A DNA stretch of 64,000 nt from Lolliginicoccus suaedae (GTDB taxonomy: Bacteria; Actinomycetota; Actinomycetes; Mycobacteriales; Mycobacteriaceae), in the NCBI RefSeq assembly GCF_008312885.1, contig NZ_VSSO01000001.1:1054001-1118000 (forward strand), in the 5' to 3' direction. The notes under the pieces are model-generated. The model was not told the origin of the DNA and did no database searches. It saw only the letters and a program-made list of their open reading frames with translations. Positions within the stretch are counted from its first letter, which is position 1. The number at the start of each line of letters is the position of its first letter. Shown piece by piece: positions 45,480-54,362 of this stretch. The translations under genes were made by a program, and so were the position numbers.

Positions 45480-48155
45480 GTGCCCGCCACGCCACCACCC
45501 CGCGACGCCAGCCTGAGCACCGACATCGCCGAGCTCGAGCACCACAATGCCCTCGAATCGACCGAGCACACCCGCGTCGACGCGGTTCCCGCCTGGAAGT
45601 GGGCGGTGTTCGTGGTGGCGCTGGCGTTCGCGCTGTTCCACATCCTGACCTCGCCCCTGTTCGAGGGCTCCCTGCCCGCGCGGCAACAGGGCCCTTTCCA
45701 TGTATCCCTCGCCGTCGCACTGATCTTCCTGCTCTATCCGGCGAAGCCGCGGACCTCGCTGCGCCGGCAGCGCATGGGCACTGGGCTCGTGGTGGCCGGT
45801 GTGCTGATCGTCGCGGCATTGCTCGCCCAAGGCATCGCCGGGATGCACATCGTGGCCCCGGCCCTGCTCGTGATCGTGCTCACCCAGGTGGCACGCCATC
45901 TCCCTCTGCGGCTCGGTGGCGTGCCCGTCGGCGATGTGGCGATGGCCGCGCTCAGCGTGCTCGTCGGCTACTACGTCTTCGCCAACTACGAGACGATCCT
46001 GCGCACTGCGGGAATCCTGGACCCCGCGAACATCGCCGTCGGCACCGCAGGCCTGCTGCTCATCCTCGTCGCAGCGCAGCGGGTCCTTGGCCCAGCGCTG
46101 GTGGTGCTTGCCTCGTTGATGCTGGCCTATGCGTACTACGGTCCGGTGCTGCCTGGGTTCCTCGGCCACAGCGGCCACAGCCTTGATCGCATCGTCAATG
46201 TCTCGTTCTTCACCGACGAGGCCGTCTTTGGCACTCCAGTACGGGTGTCCGCAACGGTGATCTTCCTGTTCCTGGTCTTTGCCGCGATCCTGCAGCGCAC
46301 CGGCATGGAGCGGTTCTTCACCGACGCCGCGCTGGGAGCCACTGGCTGGTCGCGGGGTGGCACGGCCAAGGTCGGAGTGGCGACGAGCGCGTTCTCGGGC
46401 ACCATCACCGGCTCGTCGGTCGCCAATACCGTCAGCAATGGCGCGTTCACGATCCCGATGATGAAGAAGTCGGGGTACTCACCGAACTATGCGGGCGCGG
46501 TGGAGGCATCGTCGTCGACGGGCGGGCAGATCGCCCCGCCGATCATGGGTGCGGGCGCGTTCATCATGATGGAGATCACCGGCATCCCGTACGCGGAGAT
46601 CCTGAAGGCCGCGATCATCCCCGCAGTGCTCTTCTTCGTCGCCCAGTTCGTGGTGATCCACTTCGATGCGCGGCGCCTCGGCATCGGGGGCATCCCGAAG
46701 CCGATGCTGCCGAGCGTCCGGCAGATCATGGCGGCCAAGGGGTACTTGCTGGTGCCGATCGTGGCGATCTTCATCCTGCTGTCGATGGGATTCAGCCCGG
46801 GCTTCGCGGCGATGGCCTCGATCTCCATCGCGATCGGCATCAACGTGCTGGTGCAGCTGCTTCATCCTCTCGTGGTGGCGGTCTCGCCAGGTACGGGCCT
46901 GGTCGCGGCCCCGCGTCCATCGACCAGCCGGGCGCGGGGCGCGCTGTCACTGCTGGGCTGGACATCGGTGACCGTCGCGGGAGCGGCGACGCTGCATTGG
47001 CTGGTGGGAGCATTGCTGCCGGACTTGTCGTCGTTGTTGCGGATGGCGGTGGTCGCGCTGGTGCTCGGAGTGCTGGTAGCGGTGCTGGCCCAGGTGGTGG
47101 CGCGCAAGCGAGGGTTCGCCCCGGACAGTGACGCCGCGGAGCCGCTACCGGTGGCGATGCGGCAGTCCTGGCGGTTGATCGTTCCTTTCGGTGTGGTGCT
47201 GACGGCGATGTGGCTGGTCGATCTCTCGGTGGATGCGGCGCTGCCGGATCTGTCGCGAGCGTGGTCGATCGTGGTGACGTCGTTCCTGCTCGCGCTAGTC
47301 GTGACACCGCTGGTCGCGCTGTTCGCGGGCTGGGGCCGGGCCTCCGACGAGAAGCTCTCGGTGGCAAGCCTCGCCGATGGCCTCGTGGGGGCGACCCGGA
47401 TCGCGCTGCCGATCGTTGTGGCGTGCGCGGCGGCTGGGATCCTGGCCGGGATGATCACCTTGACGGGCTTGGGCCACAAGCTCGCTGATGGCTTGATCGG
47501 GCTGGGCGGGGGCTATCTGATCCCGGTGCTGGCGCTATCCATGCTCGCTTGCTTGATCCTGGGCATTGGCCTGCCGACCACGGCGAACTATGTGGTCACC
47601 GCGACCTTGGCGGCACCAGCGATCGTCGTGCTGCTCCAGGGCGACCTTCCTGACGCGACAGTGGCGATGATCCTCTCGGCGCACTTGTTCGTGTTCTATT
47701 TCGGCGTGATGGCGGACATCACGCCGCCGGTGTGCCTGGCGGCGTACGCGGCGTGCGGGATCTCGGGAGGCGATCCGATCCGCACCGGTGGCCATGCGGT
47801 GCGGATCGCGGTGTCGGGATTCGTGGTGCCATTCCTGTTCGTGATCAGTCCCGAGTTGCTGCTCCAGGATGTGAACTGGGGGCAGGGGATCCTCGCGATG
47901 GTGTCCTCGCTCGCTGGGGTGTTCTTCCTGGGCATCGCTGTGGTCGGTTTCCTGCATGAGCGAATCAGCTGGGCCGAGCGTGCGGCTCTGGGCGCCGCGG
48001 GCCTGATGCTGGTGCACTACGGGGTATTTACCGACGTCACGGGCTTGGCGATCGGACTGATTGTCATGAGCCTGCACGCGCGCGGCATCCGGAAGGCTGC
48101 CGGGGCGATGAGCGAGCGGCCGACAGTGCCGGAGCAGGCTGGTCCAGCGAGCTAG
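45480..48155 (+). CDS. TRAP transporter permease, fused DctQ-DctM type
   Basis: 891 residues with close to twenty membrane segments. The N-terminal third has four segments (AVFVVALAFALFHILTSPL onward) corresponding to the small DctQ-like part, and the rest is DctM-like. Motifs typical of DctM: GTITGSSVANTVSNGAFTIPMMKKSGYSPNYAGAVEASSSTGGQIAPPIMGAGAF, and GIGLPTTANYVVTA and VMADITPPVCLAAYAACGISGGDP. GTG 45480 follows ACGAGGTAAAGCCACC. Uptake is driven by a sodium or proton gradient, with the TAXI lipoprotein as receptor. The stop overlaps the convergent recX stop by four bases (48152-48155). Confidence 0.93.
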   Translation: MPATPPPRDASLSTDIAELEHHNALESTEHTRVDAVPAWKWAVFVVALAFALFHILTSPLFEGSLPARQQGPFHVSLAVALIFLLYPAKPRTSLRRQRMGTGLVVAGVLIVAALLAQGIAGMHIVAPALLVIVLTQVARHLPLRLGGVPVGDVAMAALSVLVGYYVFANYETILRTAGILDPANIAVGTAGLLLILVAAQRVLGPALVVLASLMLAYAYYGPVLPGFLGHSGHSLDRIVNVSFFTDEAVFGTPVRVSATVIFLFLVFAAILQRTGMERFFTDAALGATGWSRGGTAKVGVATSAFSGTITGSSVANTVSNGAFTIPMMKKSGYSPNYAGAVEASSSTGGQIAPPIMGAGAFIMMEITGIPYAEILKAAIIPAVLFFVAQFVVIHFDARRLGIGGIPKPMLPSVRQIMAAKGYLLVPIVAIFILLSMGFSPGFAAMASISIAIGINVLVQLLHPLVVAVSPGTGLVAAPRPSTSRARGALSLLGWTSVTVAGAATLHWLVGALLPDLSSLLRMAVVALVLGVLVAVLAQVVARKRGFAPDSDAAEPLPVAMRQSWRLIVPFGVVLTAMWLVDLSVDAALPDLSRAWSIVVTSFLLALVVTPLVALFAGWGRASDEKLSVASLADGLVGATRIALPIVVACAAAGILAGMITLTGLGHKLADGLIGLGGGYLIPVLALSMLACLILGIGLPTTANYVVTATLAAPAIVVLLQGDLPDATVAMILSAHLFVFYFGVMADITPPVCLAAYAACGISGGDPIRTGGHAVRIAVSGFVVPFLFVISPELLLQDVNWGQGILAMVSSLAGVFFLGIAVVGFLHERISWAERAALGAAGLMLVHYGVFTDVTGLAIGLIVMSLHARGIRKAAGAMSERPTVPEQAGPAS

Positions 48156-48706
48156 AACGGCTCATCGAGCAGGCCATCGCTTGCCCCACCGTGGTGCGGC
48201 AGCGCTTCGGTGACGACGCTGTAGGAGATGGAGGGGCCATACCCCCGCCGTGCGAGCATGCCAACCAGCCGTTGGATGATGCGTTGCTTCTCCCGCTGAT
48301 CGGTCCAGTCGACGGACGCGATGGAGCGAAGTCGTTTATCCACGAGTTCCCGGGCCCGGTCTCGCTCGTCCTCGTCGCTGATGGTGCTCAGCGCGTTCTG
48401 GGCATCCGCGTCATCAACCCCCTTGCGCCTCAGCTCGTTGGCGATCGCTCGCTTGCCCTTGCCCGCGTACTGGTGCCGGGAGCGTGCCCACGCATGGGCG
48501 AACTCGGCATCGTCGATGAGCTTGACCTCGGCGAAACGCTCGAGAACAGAATCGCTCACAGCGCTGGGGATACCCTTGGCCTCGAGCTTGTTCCGCAGCT
48601 CGTCACGAGTGTGGGCACGCATGCCGAGCCAGCGCAGGCACAAGTTCTTGGCATGTGCCTGCCACTCCTCTGGCGACTTCTCCTGCTCCTCCGCGCCCGG
48701 ACGCAT
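48152..48706 (-). CDS. recX: RecA regulator RecX
   Basis: 184 residues, three-helix tandem repeats characteristic of RecX (WLGMRAHTRDELRNKLEAKGI, VKLIDDAEFAHAWARSRHQYAGKGKRAIANELRRKGV, RDRARELVDKRLRS). RecX limits RecA filament growth. ATG 48706 overlaps the recA stop by one base, the usual recA-recX arrangement, so both are SOS-controlled. The stop overlaps the TRAP permease stop on the other strand. Confidence 0.95.
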   Translation of the reverse strand: MRPGAEEQEKSPEEWQAHAKNLCLRWLGMRAHTRDELRNKLEAKGIPSAVSDSVLERFAEVKLIDDAEFAHAWARSRHQYAGKGKRAIANELRRKGVDDADAQNALSTISDEDERDRARELVDKRLRSIASVDWTDQREKQRIIQRLVGMLARRGYGPSISYSVVTEALPHHGGASDGLLDEPF

Positions 48707-49743
48707 CAGAACTCCGCAGCGGGCGCTTCCACCTCGGCATCAAGCACTGCACCGATACCGAGCTTCTCCTTGACCTTCTTCTCGATCTCGTCGCCCACCT
48801 CGGGGTTCTCGATCAGGTACTTGCGGGCGTTCTCCTTGCCCTGACCGAGCTGGTCGCCCTCGTAGGTGAACCAGGAGCCGGACTTGCGGATGAAGCCATG
48901 CGTCACGCCCATGTCGATGAGCGAGCCCTCGCGGCTGATGCCGTGCCCGTACAGGATGTCGAACTCTGCCTGCTTGAACGGGGGCGAGACCTTGTTCTTG
49001 ACGACCTTCACCCGAGTACGGTTGCCGACGGCATCCGTTCCGTCCTTGAGGGTCTCGATGCGGCGCACGTCGAGACGGATCGATGAGTAGAACTTCAAGG
49101 CCTTGCCGCCCGTGGTGGTCTCGGGCGAGCCGAACATCACACCGATCTTCTCGCGGAGCTGGTTGATGAAGATGGCGGTGGTCCCGGCCGAGCTGAGCGC
49201 CGAGGTCATCTTCCGCAGCGCCTGGCTCATCAAGCGCGCCTGCAGGCCGACATGGCTATCTCCCATCTCGCCCTCGATCTCGGCGCGGGGCACGAGCGCG
49301 GCAACCGAGTCAATGACGAGGATGTCGAGGGCGCCCGAGCGAACCAGCATGTCGGCGATCTCGAGGGCCTGCTCGCCGGTGTCCGGCTGGGAGACCAGCA
49401 GTGCGTCGGTATCGACGCCAAGGGCACGCGCGTAGTCAGGGTCGAGCGCATGCTCGGCATCGATGAACGCCGCGATGCCACCGGCCTTCTGCGCGTTGGC
49501 GACTGCGTGCAGCGCCACGGTCGTCTTGCCGGAGGACTCGGGACCGTAGATCTCCACGACCCTGCCGCGTGGCAATCCGCCAATGCCCAGAGCCACGTCG
49601 AGCGCGATGGAGCCCGTGGGGATCACCGCGATGGGCTGCCGCGGCTCATCACCGAGCCTCATTACCGAGCCCTTGCCGAAGGACTTGTCGATCTGCGCGA
49701 GAGCGAGCTCGAGCGCCTTCTCGCGATCATATGCGGGTGCCAT
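48706..49743 (-). CDS. recA: Recombinase RecA
   Basis: 345 residues. Strand exchange in homologous recombination and co-protease for LexA cleavage. Walker [10 protein letters not shown] (67-75), [55 protein letters not shown], the L2 region [21 protein letters not shown], and [18 protein letters not shown]. No intein interrupts the sequence, unlike M. tuberculosis RecA. ATG 49743 follows AAGGAGAATTCAGAC. An SOS box lies 230 bases upstream, and recX follows in the same unit. Confidence 0.98.
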   Translation of the reverse strand: MAPAYDREKALELALAQIDKSFGKGSVMRLGDEPRQPIAVIPTGSIALDVALGIGGLPRGRVVEIYGPESSGKTTVALHAVANAQKAGGIAAFIDAEHALDPDYARALGVDTDALLVSQPDTGEQALEIADMLVRSGALDILVIDSVAALVPRAEIEGEMGDSHVGLQARLMSQALRKMTSALSSAGTTAIFINQLREKIGVMFGSPETTTGGKALKFYSSIRLDVRRIETLKDGTDAVGNRTRVKVVKNKVSPPFKQAEFDILYGHGISREGSLIDMGVTHGFIRKSGSWFTYEGDQLGQGKENARKYLIENPEVGDEIEKKVKEKLGIGAVLDAEVEAPAAEF

Positions 49744-49966
49744 GTCTGAATTCTCCTTGGACTAGATGCGCGGCGGCAGTGTGCCTGTCAGTGAGGACTG
49801 GCAGTGCCCCACTCATGGCTACCGTACGACCGGCCACTGACAATTTTGCGTTCCCGCGCCCACGCTGTGGATAACCACATCACCGTGCACAGGCTGGGAT
49901 TCGACGCTGAGGCGCGTTGTTGATGGGCACGCCTCGGCGCGCGGCCGATCCGGTACGACTGGCACC

Positions 49967-49988
49967 ACTATACCGAACACACGTTCGA
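49967..49988 (-). promoter_or_regulatory. SOS promoter of recA
   Basis: On the minus strand TCGAACGTGTGTTCGG (49988-49973) is a LexA box, 15 of 16 positions of TCGAAC-N4-GTTCGA, followed directly by TATAGT (49972-49967), a good -10. It sits between DUF3046 and recA. A perfect DnaA-box word TGTGGATAA occurs at 49866-49874 in the recA leader. Confidence 0.85.
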
Positions 49989-49991
49989 ATG

Positions 49992-50186
49992 CTAGCGGTG
50001 CAGCTCCGGGACATCGAACTCGTCGCAGAGCGCTCGCCATACCTCGCGCAGCGAGACCCCGCTGCTCATGGCTCGCTCTGCCGTGAGGCCCCCGAGGGAG
50101 GTCAGCACATGGTCGCGCAGGAGGGTAGGGCCAAGCCGGGCGCCGAGGCAGCTCTCGACCTTGTCGTGGAAATCGGTCAGACGCAC
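49992..50186 (-). CDS. DUF3046 protein
   Basis: 64 residues: RLTDFHDKVESCLGARLGPTLLRDHVLTSLGGLTAERAMSSGVSLREVWRALCDEFDVPELHR pattern in pieces (MRLTDFHDKVE, LREVWRALCDEFDVPE) is the actinobacterial DUF3046 family, always next to recA in mycobacteria. The start is GTG 50186. Its stop is four bases from the recA SOS box. Function unknown; conserved linkage with recA suggests a link to recombination or its control. Confidence 0.9.
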   Translation of the reverse strand: MRLTDFHDKVESCLGARLGPTLLRDHVLTSLGGLTAERAMSSGVSLREVWRALCDEFDVPELHR

Positions 50187-50207
50187 GGCCCCACCCTACT
50201 ACTGCGG

Positions 50208-50277
50208 AAATCTGCAAGCGGAAGTCAACCAATCACGCCCCGGAATCGGACATCTGTTGACTTGCGCTCGCAGATTC
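50208..50277. repeat. Imperfect inverted repeat (22-bp arms)
   Basis: AAATCTGCAAGCGGAAGTCAAC at 50208-50229 pairs with 50256-50277 at 19 of 22 positions; the loop is 26 bases. It fills the 107-base gap between the glycosyltransferase and DUF3046 genes (both minus strand). It may end the upstream transcript or carry a promoter. Its layout recalls the repeat at 19300-19362. Confidence 0.7.
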
Positions 50278-50293
50278 GGCAAGGGGACCTACA

Positions 50294-51487
50294 TCAGACC
50301 TGGCTGCCCGTGATCAGTTCCTCGCAGATCGAGAGGGGGTCCCGCACCTCCCGCGCCGTGCTGGCCGCCTCCTGGGCCGCGGCCCGGTATCGCGGATCGC
50401 CCACCACGCGCTCGATGGCAGCGCGCACGGCCGCTGGATCCAGCTCGCCCCCGGGCCCCGTTCGCACGATCTCGGCGACGCCCCGGCGCTGCGCCCGCGC
50501 GGCGAGCTCCCGCTGGTCGCCGCCACCGGGGATGATCACCATCGGGGTGCCCGCGAGCAGCGCGCGGGCAAGCATGCCGTGCCCCCCGCCGCACACCAGA
50601 ACTGCGGCCTGATCGAGCAGTGGCCCCTGCCTGCCTTGGCCTGCGACGCACCAATCGGGCAGGTCGAGCTGCTGCCCGCCGAGCACTGTGGCGACCATGC
50701 GCCATTTCGTGGCCGGGTCGCTATTGCCGCGCAGCGCCTCGACAACAGCGTCGATCATGCCCTGCACGCCGCCACGGCTCGCGGTCGACGGCGACACCAT
50801 GACCAGAGGGCCCTCACCGGGCGGCAGCTCGATGTCACGGCTCGCGGGCTCCCAGATGAGCGGCCCCACGAGATGCGCGGTGCCTGGCCAATCAGGCCTG
50901 GCCACCTCCATCGCTGGCAGGGTCGCGATGAGTCGCGCGCGGGGCCCGGGATCCCGCTCGGGCATCCCGACGGATGCTCGTGCCCGGCCCCGCTGGAGGC
51001 GACCGCGCCGAATGTCCCTGGCCACGAACGCCCGCAGCATGGCGTCCCTGGCCCGCCCGGACAGTCCGGTCCCTGGCTCGAGACCGCTTCCCACGGGTGG
51101 CAGCCCGCGCGAGGGCAAGTACAAGGGGTGCGGCGACAGCTCGGCCCAGGGAATGCCGAGTCGCTCGGCGGCAAGGCCTCCCGCCACGGTGATGACATCA
51201 CTAACCACGAGGTCAGGCATCAGCTGATTGAGCGCGGGCAGGAGCTGGGTGGACATCGATGCCGCCCGCTCGTGGATGCGATGGCCGGCGTCGACGTCGA
51301 GATCCTCCGCGCCGCGCCCGAGGCCTGGCAGCTCGCGCGCATCAAGCCCGGCCGCGCGCGCATGGTCGAGCCAGCGGGTCCCGGTGAACACCACCGCCTC
51401 GCCGCCGCTGTCGGCGACACGCCTGGCCAGTGCCATGGCGGGGAACGCGTGCCCCGGGTCGGGTCCAGCGACGACAGCGATGCGCAT
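50294..51487 (-). CDS. GT1-family (UDP-glycosyltransferase-like) glycosyltransferase
   Basis: 397 residues. A GT-B fold transferase of the macrolide/glycolipid type: N-terminal RIAVVAGPDPGHAFPAMALARRV acceptor domain and C-terminal nucleotide-sugar site VLVCGGGHGMLARALLAGTPMVIIPGGGDQRELAARAQ. The conserved gene upstream of recA/DUF3046 in mycobacteria is the counterpart (Rv2739c-like). Acceptor is unknown; a cell-envelope glycolipid is a plausible guess. ATG 51487 has TAGGAG eight bases before it; the longer frame upstream overlaps the 59-residue membrane-protein gene out of frame. Confidence 0.85.
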   Translation of the reverse strand: MRIAVVAGPDPGHAFPAMALARRVADSGGEAVVFTGTRWLDHARAAGLDARELPGLGRGAEDLDVDAGHRIHERAASMSTQLLPALNQLMPDLVVSDVITVAGGLAAERLGIPWAELSPHPLYLPSRGLPPVGSGLEPGTGLSGRARDAMLRAFVARDIRRGRLQRGRARASVGMPERDPGPRARLIATLPAMEVARPDWPGTAHLVGPLIWEPASRDIELPPGEGPLVMVSPSTASRGGVQGMIDAVVEALRGNSDPATKWRMVATVLGGQQLDLPDWCVAGQGRQGPLLDQAAVLVCGGGHGMLARALLAGTPMVIIPGGGDQRELAARAQRRGVAEIVRTGPGGELDPAAVRAAIERVVGDPRYRAAAQEAASTAREVRDPLSICEELITGSQV

Positions 51488-51516
51488 GCGTGTTGCTCCT
51501 AGCTGTGGAGGGCTGC

Positions 51517-51696
51517 CTAGAGCCTCGTGGAGGGCGTGGTCGGGGTGCGGGGCCCGGCGAAGAATCGGTAGATCAAGTACGCGGCTGTCGCGATGAGCGC
51601 GAGGGTGATGACTGTTGACAACACATCGAACAGCGCGCCGAGCACGATGATGGCAAGCCACGCGATGATGATGGCGGCCACGATGCGGAGGACCAT
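51517..51696 (-). CDS. 59-residue membrane protein in the psp cluster
   Basis: 59 residues, two close hydrophobic stretches: RIVAAIIIAWLAIIVLGAL and VITLALIATAAYLIYRFF, then a short Pro/Thr/Arg tail. ATG 51696 follows GGGAGTCATC, a clear ribosome site. It lies between pspM and the glycosyltransferase, in the same direction and 29 bases upstream of the transferase start. In M. tuberculosis the corresponding slot after pspM holds pspN, to which I see no resemblance. Small psp-associated membrane proteins elsewhere (PspB, PspG) also have one or two helices, so a role in envelope stress is possible but unproven. Confidence 0.7.
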   Translation of the reverse strand: MVLRIVAAIIIAWLAIIVLGALFDVLSTVITLALIATAAYLIYRFFAGPRTPTTPSTRL

Positions 51697-51843
51697 GATG
51701 ACTCCCGTACTAGTTGGGCGGTGCGCCAGGCGTTCTGCCCTGGCCTTCCTCCAGCATGCGCGACCGGCAGGGCATTGTCAGCACGCGGGCGCGGAGTTCA
51801 GGGTGCGTTTCAGGGAGCACCCCTAGCTGGGGGCGGATCCTGC

Positions 51844-52824
51844 TCAGGCAGTGTGCCAGGGGCGCTCGTCGCGTCTCCCCGGGCCTGCGCGCCCTGGATC
51901 CCTCCTCATGCTTGGCGCGATGGCGGGATCCGGAGCGGCCAGCGGGTCGATGCGTTGGGAGCGGGCACCGTGCATCGCCATCGGCTCCTCGGCGGCTGGC
52001 CAGCGCAGGGCGTTGAGCTCGCGCAGCCCGTGAGCGAGCCCCTCGAGCCGGTCGGCCGCGTCCAGGAGCTCGGCTCGGCGCTTGTCCATGGCTTCGACCA
52101 CGCGCCCTCCCGGCTGAGCGGGCCGGGAGCGATCAAAGACTGCCTCGGTCATCTGGCTTGCGGCCCTAGCGAGTGCCTCGATCTCCTCGACACCCTCGGT
52201 GACCTGATCCGCGAGGGCGCTGATGGGCAGGCGGAGATCATGCTGGGCACCTGGTGCGCCCCGACGCTGCCCGCGGCCCCGCAGTGCTTTCTGCGCGTGC
52301 TCCATCTCGACGACATCGCGGGCCGTGGCCTCGAGCGCATCGCCGGCGGCGGCGCTCGTCACCGAGATCTCCTCGAGGTCCGAATGCGGCACGACCTCGG
52401 CGCGGGAGAGGACGGTCAGCATGCGGTAGAGGCTTTGCTCGGCGTCACCGAGCCGGAGCATGGCGTCGTAGGCGGCCGAGGAGTAGGCCGGATGGAATCG
52501 CCTGGCTGGCCGTACTGGCGGCAGTGGTTGCGTCCTGTACGTGCGGAAGCGTTGCCAGGCCATGACCGCGGGAACCGCGAACAGGGCCGTGGCTCCCCCG
52601 CCTGCGATGATCGTCCAGTCCGGAGCACTGCTGGCAATGGCGAGACCGACCGTCCCTGTGCCAGTGATGCCCGATGCGGCACCAAGGCGGACCGACCGGC
52701 GCCTGGCCTTTCTGGTGCGGCGGATCTGCTTCTCGCGCGGGTCGGTGAAGCGGGTCACAGCATCGGTGACCCGACCGTGGACATCGCGGAGGAACTGCCC
52801 GGCACCGCCAGCTCGGGACGTCAC
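51844..52824 (-). CDS. pspM: Phage-shock envelope-stress protein PspM
   Basis: 326 residues. Soluble helical N-terminus (TDAVTRFTDPREKQIRRTRKARRRSVRLG), two hydrophobic segments (GITGTGTVGLAIASSAPDW and TIIAGGGATALFAVPAVMAW) and a long coiled-coil domain with repeated Ala/Glu/Arg residues (DAEQSLYRMLTVLS, MEHAQKALRGRG, LDAADRLEGLAHGLRELNALRW). The family is the actinobacterial PspM that ties PspA to the membrane. GTG 52824 follows GAGGAGGCCCAGGCC. The C-terminus is an extra, disordered 40 residues. In an operon with pspA and, further upstream, clgR. Confidence 0.88.
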   Translation of the reverse strand: MTSRAGGAGQFLRDVHGRVTDAVTRFTDPREKQIRRTRKARRRSVRLGAASGITGTGTVGLAIASSAPDWTIIAGGGATALFAVPAVMAWQRFRTYRTQPLPPVRPARRFHPAYSSAAYDAMLRLGDAEQSLYRMLTVLSRAEVVPHSDLEEISVTSAAAGDALEATARDVVEMEHAQKALRGRGQRRGAPGAQHDLRLPISALADQVTEGVEEIEALARAASQMTEAVFDRSRPAQPGGRVVEAMDKRRAELLDAADRLEGLAHGLRELNALRWPAAEEPMAMHGARSQRIDPLAAPDPAIAPSMRRDPGRAGPGRRDERPWHTA

Positions 52825-52849
52825 GGCCTGGGCCTCCTCGCTCCTTCTG

Positions 52850-53668
52850 TCAGCCTGCCGCGTTGGGCTCCGCCTGCCCGTGCTGCTGCGGCTTGTCCGC
52901 CGCGGGCTGGGGGGCGCTGGCGGATTCGGGCGCGCTGCTGATCTGGTTGCCCTTCATCGATGCCCGGATCTGCTCGAGGCGGCTGTGCCCGGCCATCTCC
53001 ACCGTGGACTGCTGCACCTCCATCATCCGGCCCTGCACGGAGCTCTTGTGCAGCTCGGTGGTGCCGAGGGCGTTGGCATAGCGCTGCTCGATCTTGTCAC
53101 GCACGGCATCGAGGTTCGGGGTGTTGCCGGGGGCGGAGAGCTCCGACATCGAGCGCAGCGAGTTGCCGACCTGCTCCTGCATCTTGGCCTGCTCGAGCTG
53201 GCTGAGCAGCTTGGTGCGCTCGGCGAGCTTCTGCTGGAGCATCATCGCGTTCTGCTCGACAGCGTTCTTGGCCTGCTGCGCCGCGCCCACGGCCTGGTCA
53301 TGCAGGGCCTTGAGATCCTCGATGTTGCTCTCGGCGGTGACGAGCTGCGCCGCGAACGCCTCAGCGGCGTTCTCGTACTGCTGCGCCTTCTGGGTATCGC
53401 CCTGGCCGGCGGCCTTCTCCGACATCTGCAGCGCCTGGCGGGTACTGGCCTGGAGCTTCTCGACCTCGGCGATCTGGCGGTTGAGCCGCATCTCGAGCTG
53501 GCGCTGGTTGCCGATCACGGCTGCGGCCTGCTGGGACAGGGCCTGGTGCTGCCGCTGCGCTTCCTCGATGGCCTGCTGGATCTGGATCTTGGGGTCGGCG
53601 TTCTCATCGATGGAGGCATTCATCTTGGCTTTCATGTAGTGCCACCACTTCGCAAACGGGTTCGCCAT
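52850..53668 (-). CDS. pspA: Phage shock protein PspA/IM30
   Basis: 272 residues. N-terminal amphipathic helix [17 protein letters not shown], then an uninterrupted coiled coil ([21 protein letters not shown] through [20 protein letters not shown]) typical of the IM30/PspA/Vipp1 family, and an extra 50-residue Ala/Pro/Gln-rich tail. PspA polymerises on stressed membrane. In mycobacteria it binds ClgR to silence it until stress releases it. ATG 53668 follows GGAGGGATGGGGCT. The 220-base gap to clgR carries a palindrome GCGCTC-N5-GAGCGC at 53753-53769 that could be an operator. Confidence 0.94.
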   Translation of the reverse strand: MANPFAKWWHYMKAKMNASIDENADPKIQIQQAIEEAQRQHQALSQQAAAVIGNQRQLEMRLNRQIAEVEKLQASTRQALQMSEKAAGQGDTQKAQQYENAAEAFAAQLVTAESNIEDLKALHDQAVGAAQQAKNAVEQNAMMLQQKLAERTKLLSQLEQAKMQEQVGNSLRSMSELSAPGNTPNLDAVRDKIEQRYANALGTTELHKSSVQGRMMEVQQSTVEMAGHSRLEQIRASMKGNQISSAPESASAPQPAADKPQQHGQAEPNAAG

Positions 53669-53888
53669 AGCCCCATCCCTCCAAGTCTGATTGTCGGTCC
53701 CTCGTGCCGCGATTCTACCCGGACGGACCAGCACGAGCCTCCGCCGCGGGCCGCGCTCATGGAGAGCGCAGTCACGCATGTCGAATCTATCCCGGATCGG
53801 ATAGCCGCGCATCGGGGATTCCACCGATGTGCCGCTCCTCGCATCCCGTGCCGCGAACGGCGTGCTGGATGGATGCTCCGGGCACCCG

Positions 53889-54227
53889 CTACGCGGCGAC
53901 CAGTTCCTCGGCCGCGCTCGCGACCTTCTCCGCCGAGCGCTGCGGGATCACGAACCGCGCGGTGCGCTCATCAACGCCACCCGGGGCAGCGGATTCGCTA
54001 GCAAGCAGGGAGCTGACATCGAACAGGACATCGGCAAGCTCGACATCGAGCGCATCGCAGATGGAGGCGAGCAGCTCGCTCGATGCTTCCTTGCGGCCGC
54101 GCTCCACCTCCGACAAGTAGCCGAGGCTCACCCGGGCCATGCTCGACACCTCGCGTAGTGTCCTGCTCTGGGACACCCGGACGCGCCGCAGGCTGTCACC
54201 GAGCGCTTCCCGTAGCAGCAGCGCCAT
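53889..54227 (-). CDS. clgR: Transcriptional activator ClgR
   Basis: 112 residues. Cro/C1-type helix-turn-helix: [48 protein letters not shown], followed by a short tail of about 45 residues. ClgR activates clp protease genes and, in mycobacteria, its own psp operon. The C-terminal region ([11 protein letters not shown]) matches the family tail that Clp proteases recognise. ATG 54227 follows GGAGGAGCGAC (54235-54228 region). Upstream gap to cinA is 135 bases. Confidence 0.92.
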   Translation of the reverse strand: MALLLREALGDSLRRVRVSQSRTLREVSSMARVSLGYLSEVERGRKEASSELLASICDALDVELADVLFDVSSLLASESAAPGGVDERTARFVIPQRSAEKVASAAEELVAA

Positions 54228-54292
54228 GTCGCTCCTCCATCCTCATTGTTCTCCACAGGCAACGGCACCAATAGCCGCGAGGCCTAGCACCG

Positions 54293-54345
54293 CCTCTCGC
54301 GGGCGGGCAACTCACACAGGGTGAACGCGCAGCGACCGCGAGAGG
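54293..54345. repeat. 10-bp inverted repeat between cinA and clgR
   Basis: CCTCTCGCGG (54293-54302) and CCGCGAGAGG (54336-54345) are perfect complements 33 bases apart, 66 bases upstream of clgR. The spacing is long for a hairpin terminator and fits either a two-site operator or a weak stem. Confidence 0.4.
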
Positions 54346-54362
54346 TTCCCAGACACCTGACT

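Noticed and set aside
53753-53769. ClgR operator before pspA
   Set aside because: GCGCTC-N5-GAGCGC is a clear palindrome, but its spacing differs from the CGC-N5-GCG ClgR consensus I know, so I did not name it a ClgR site.
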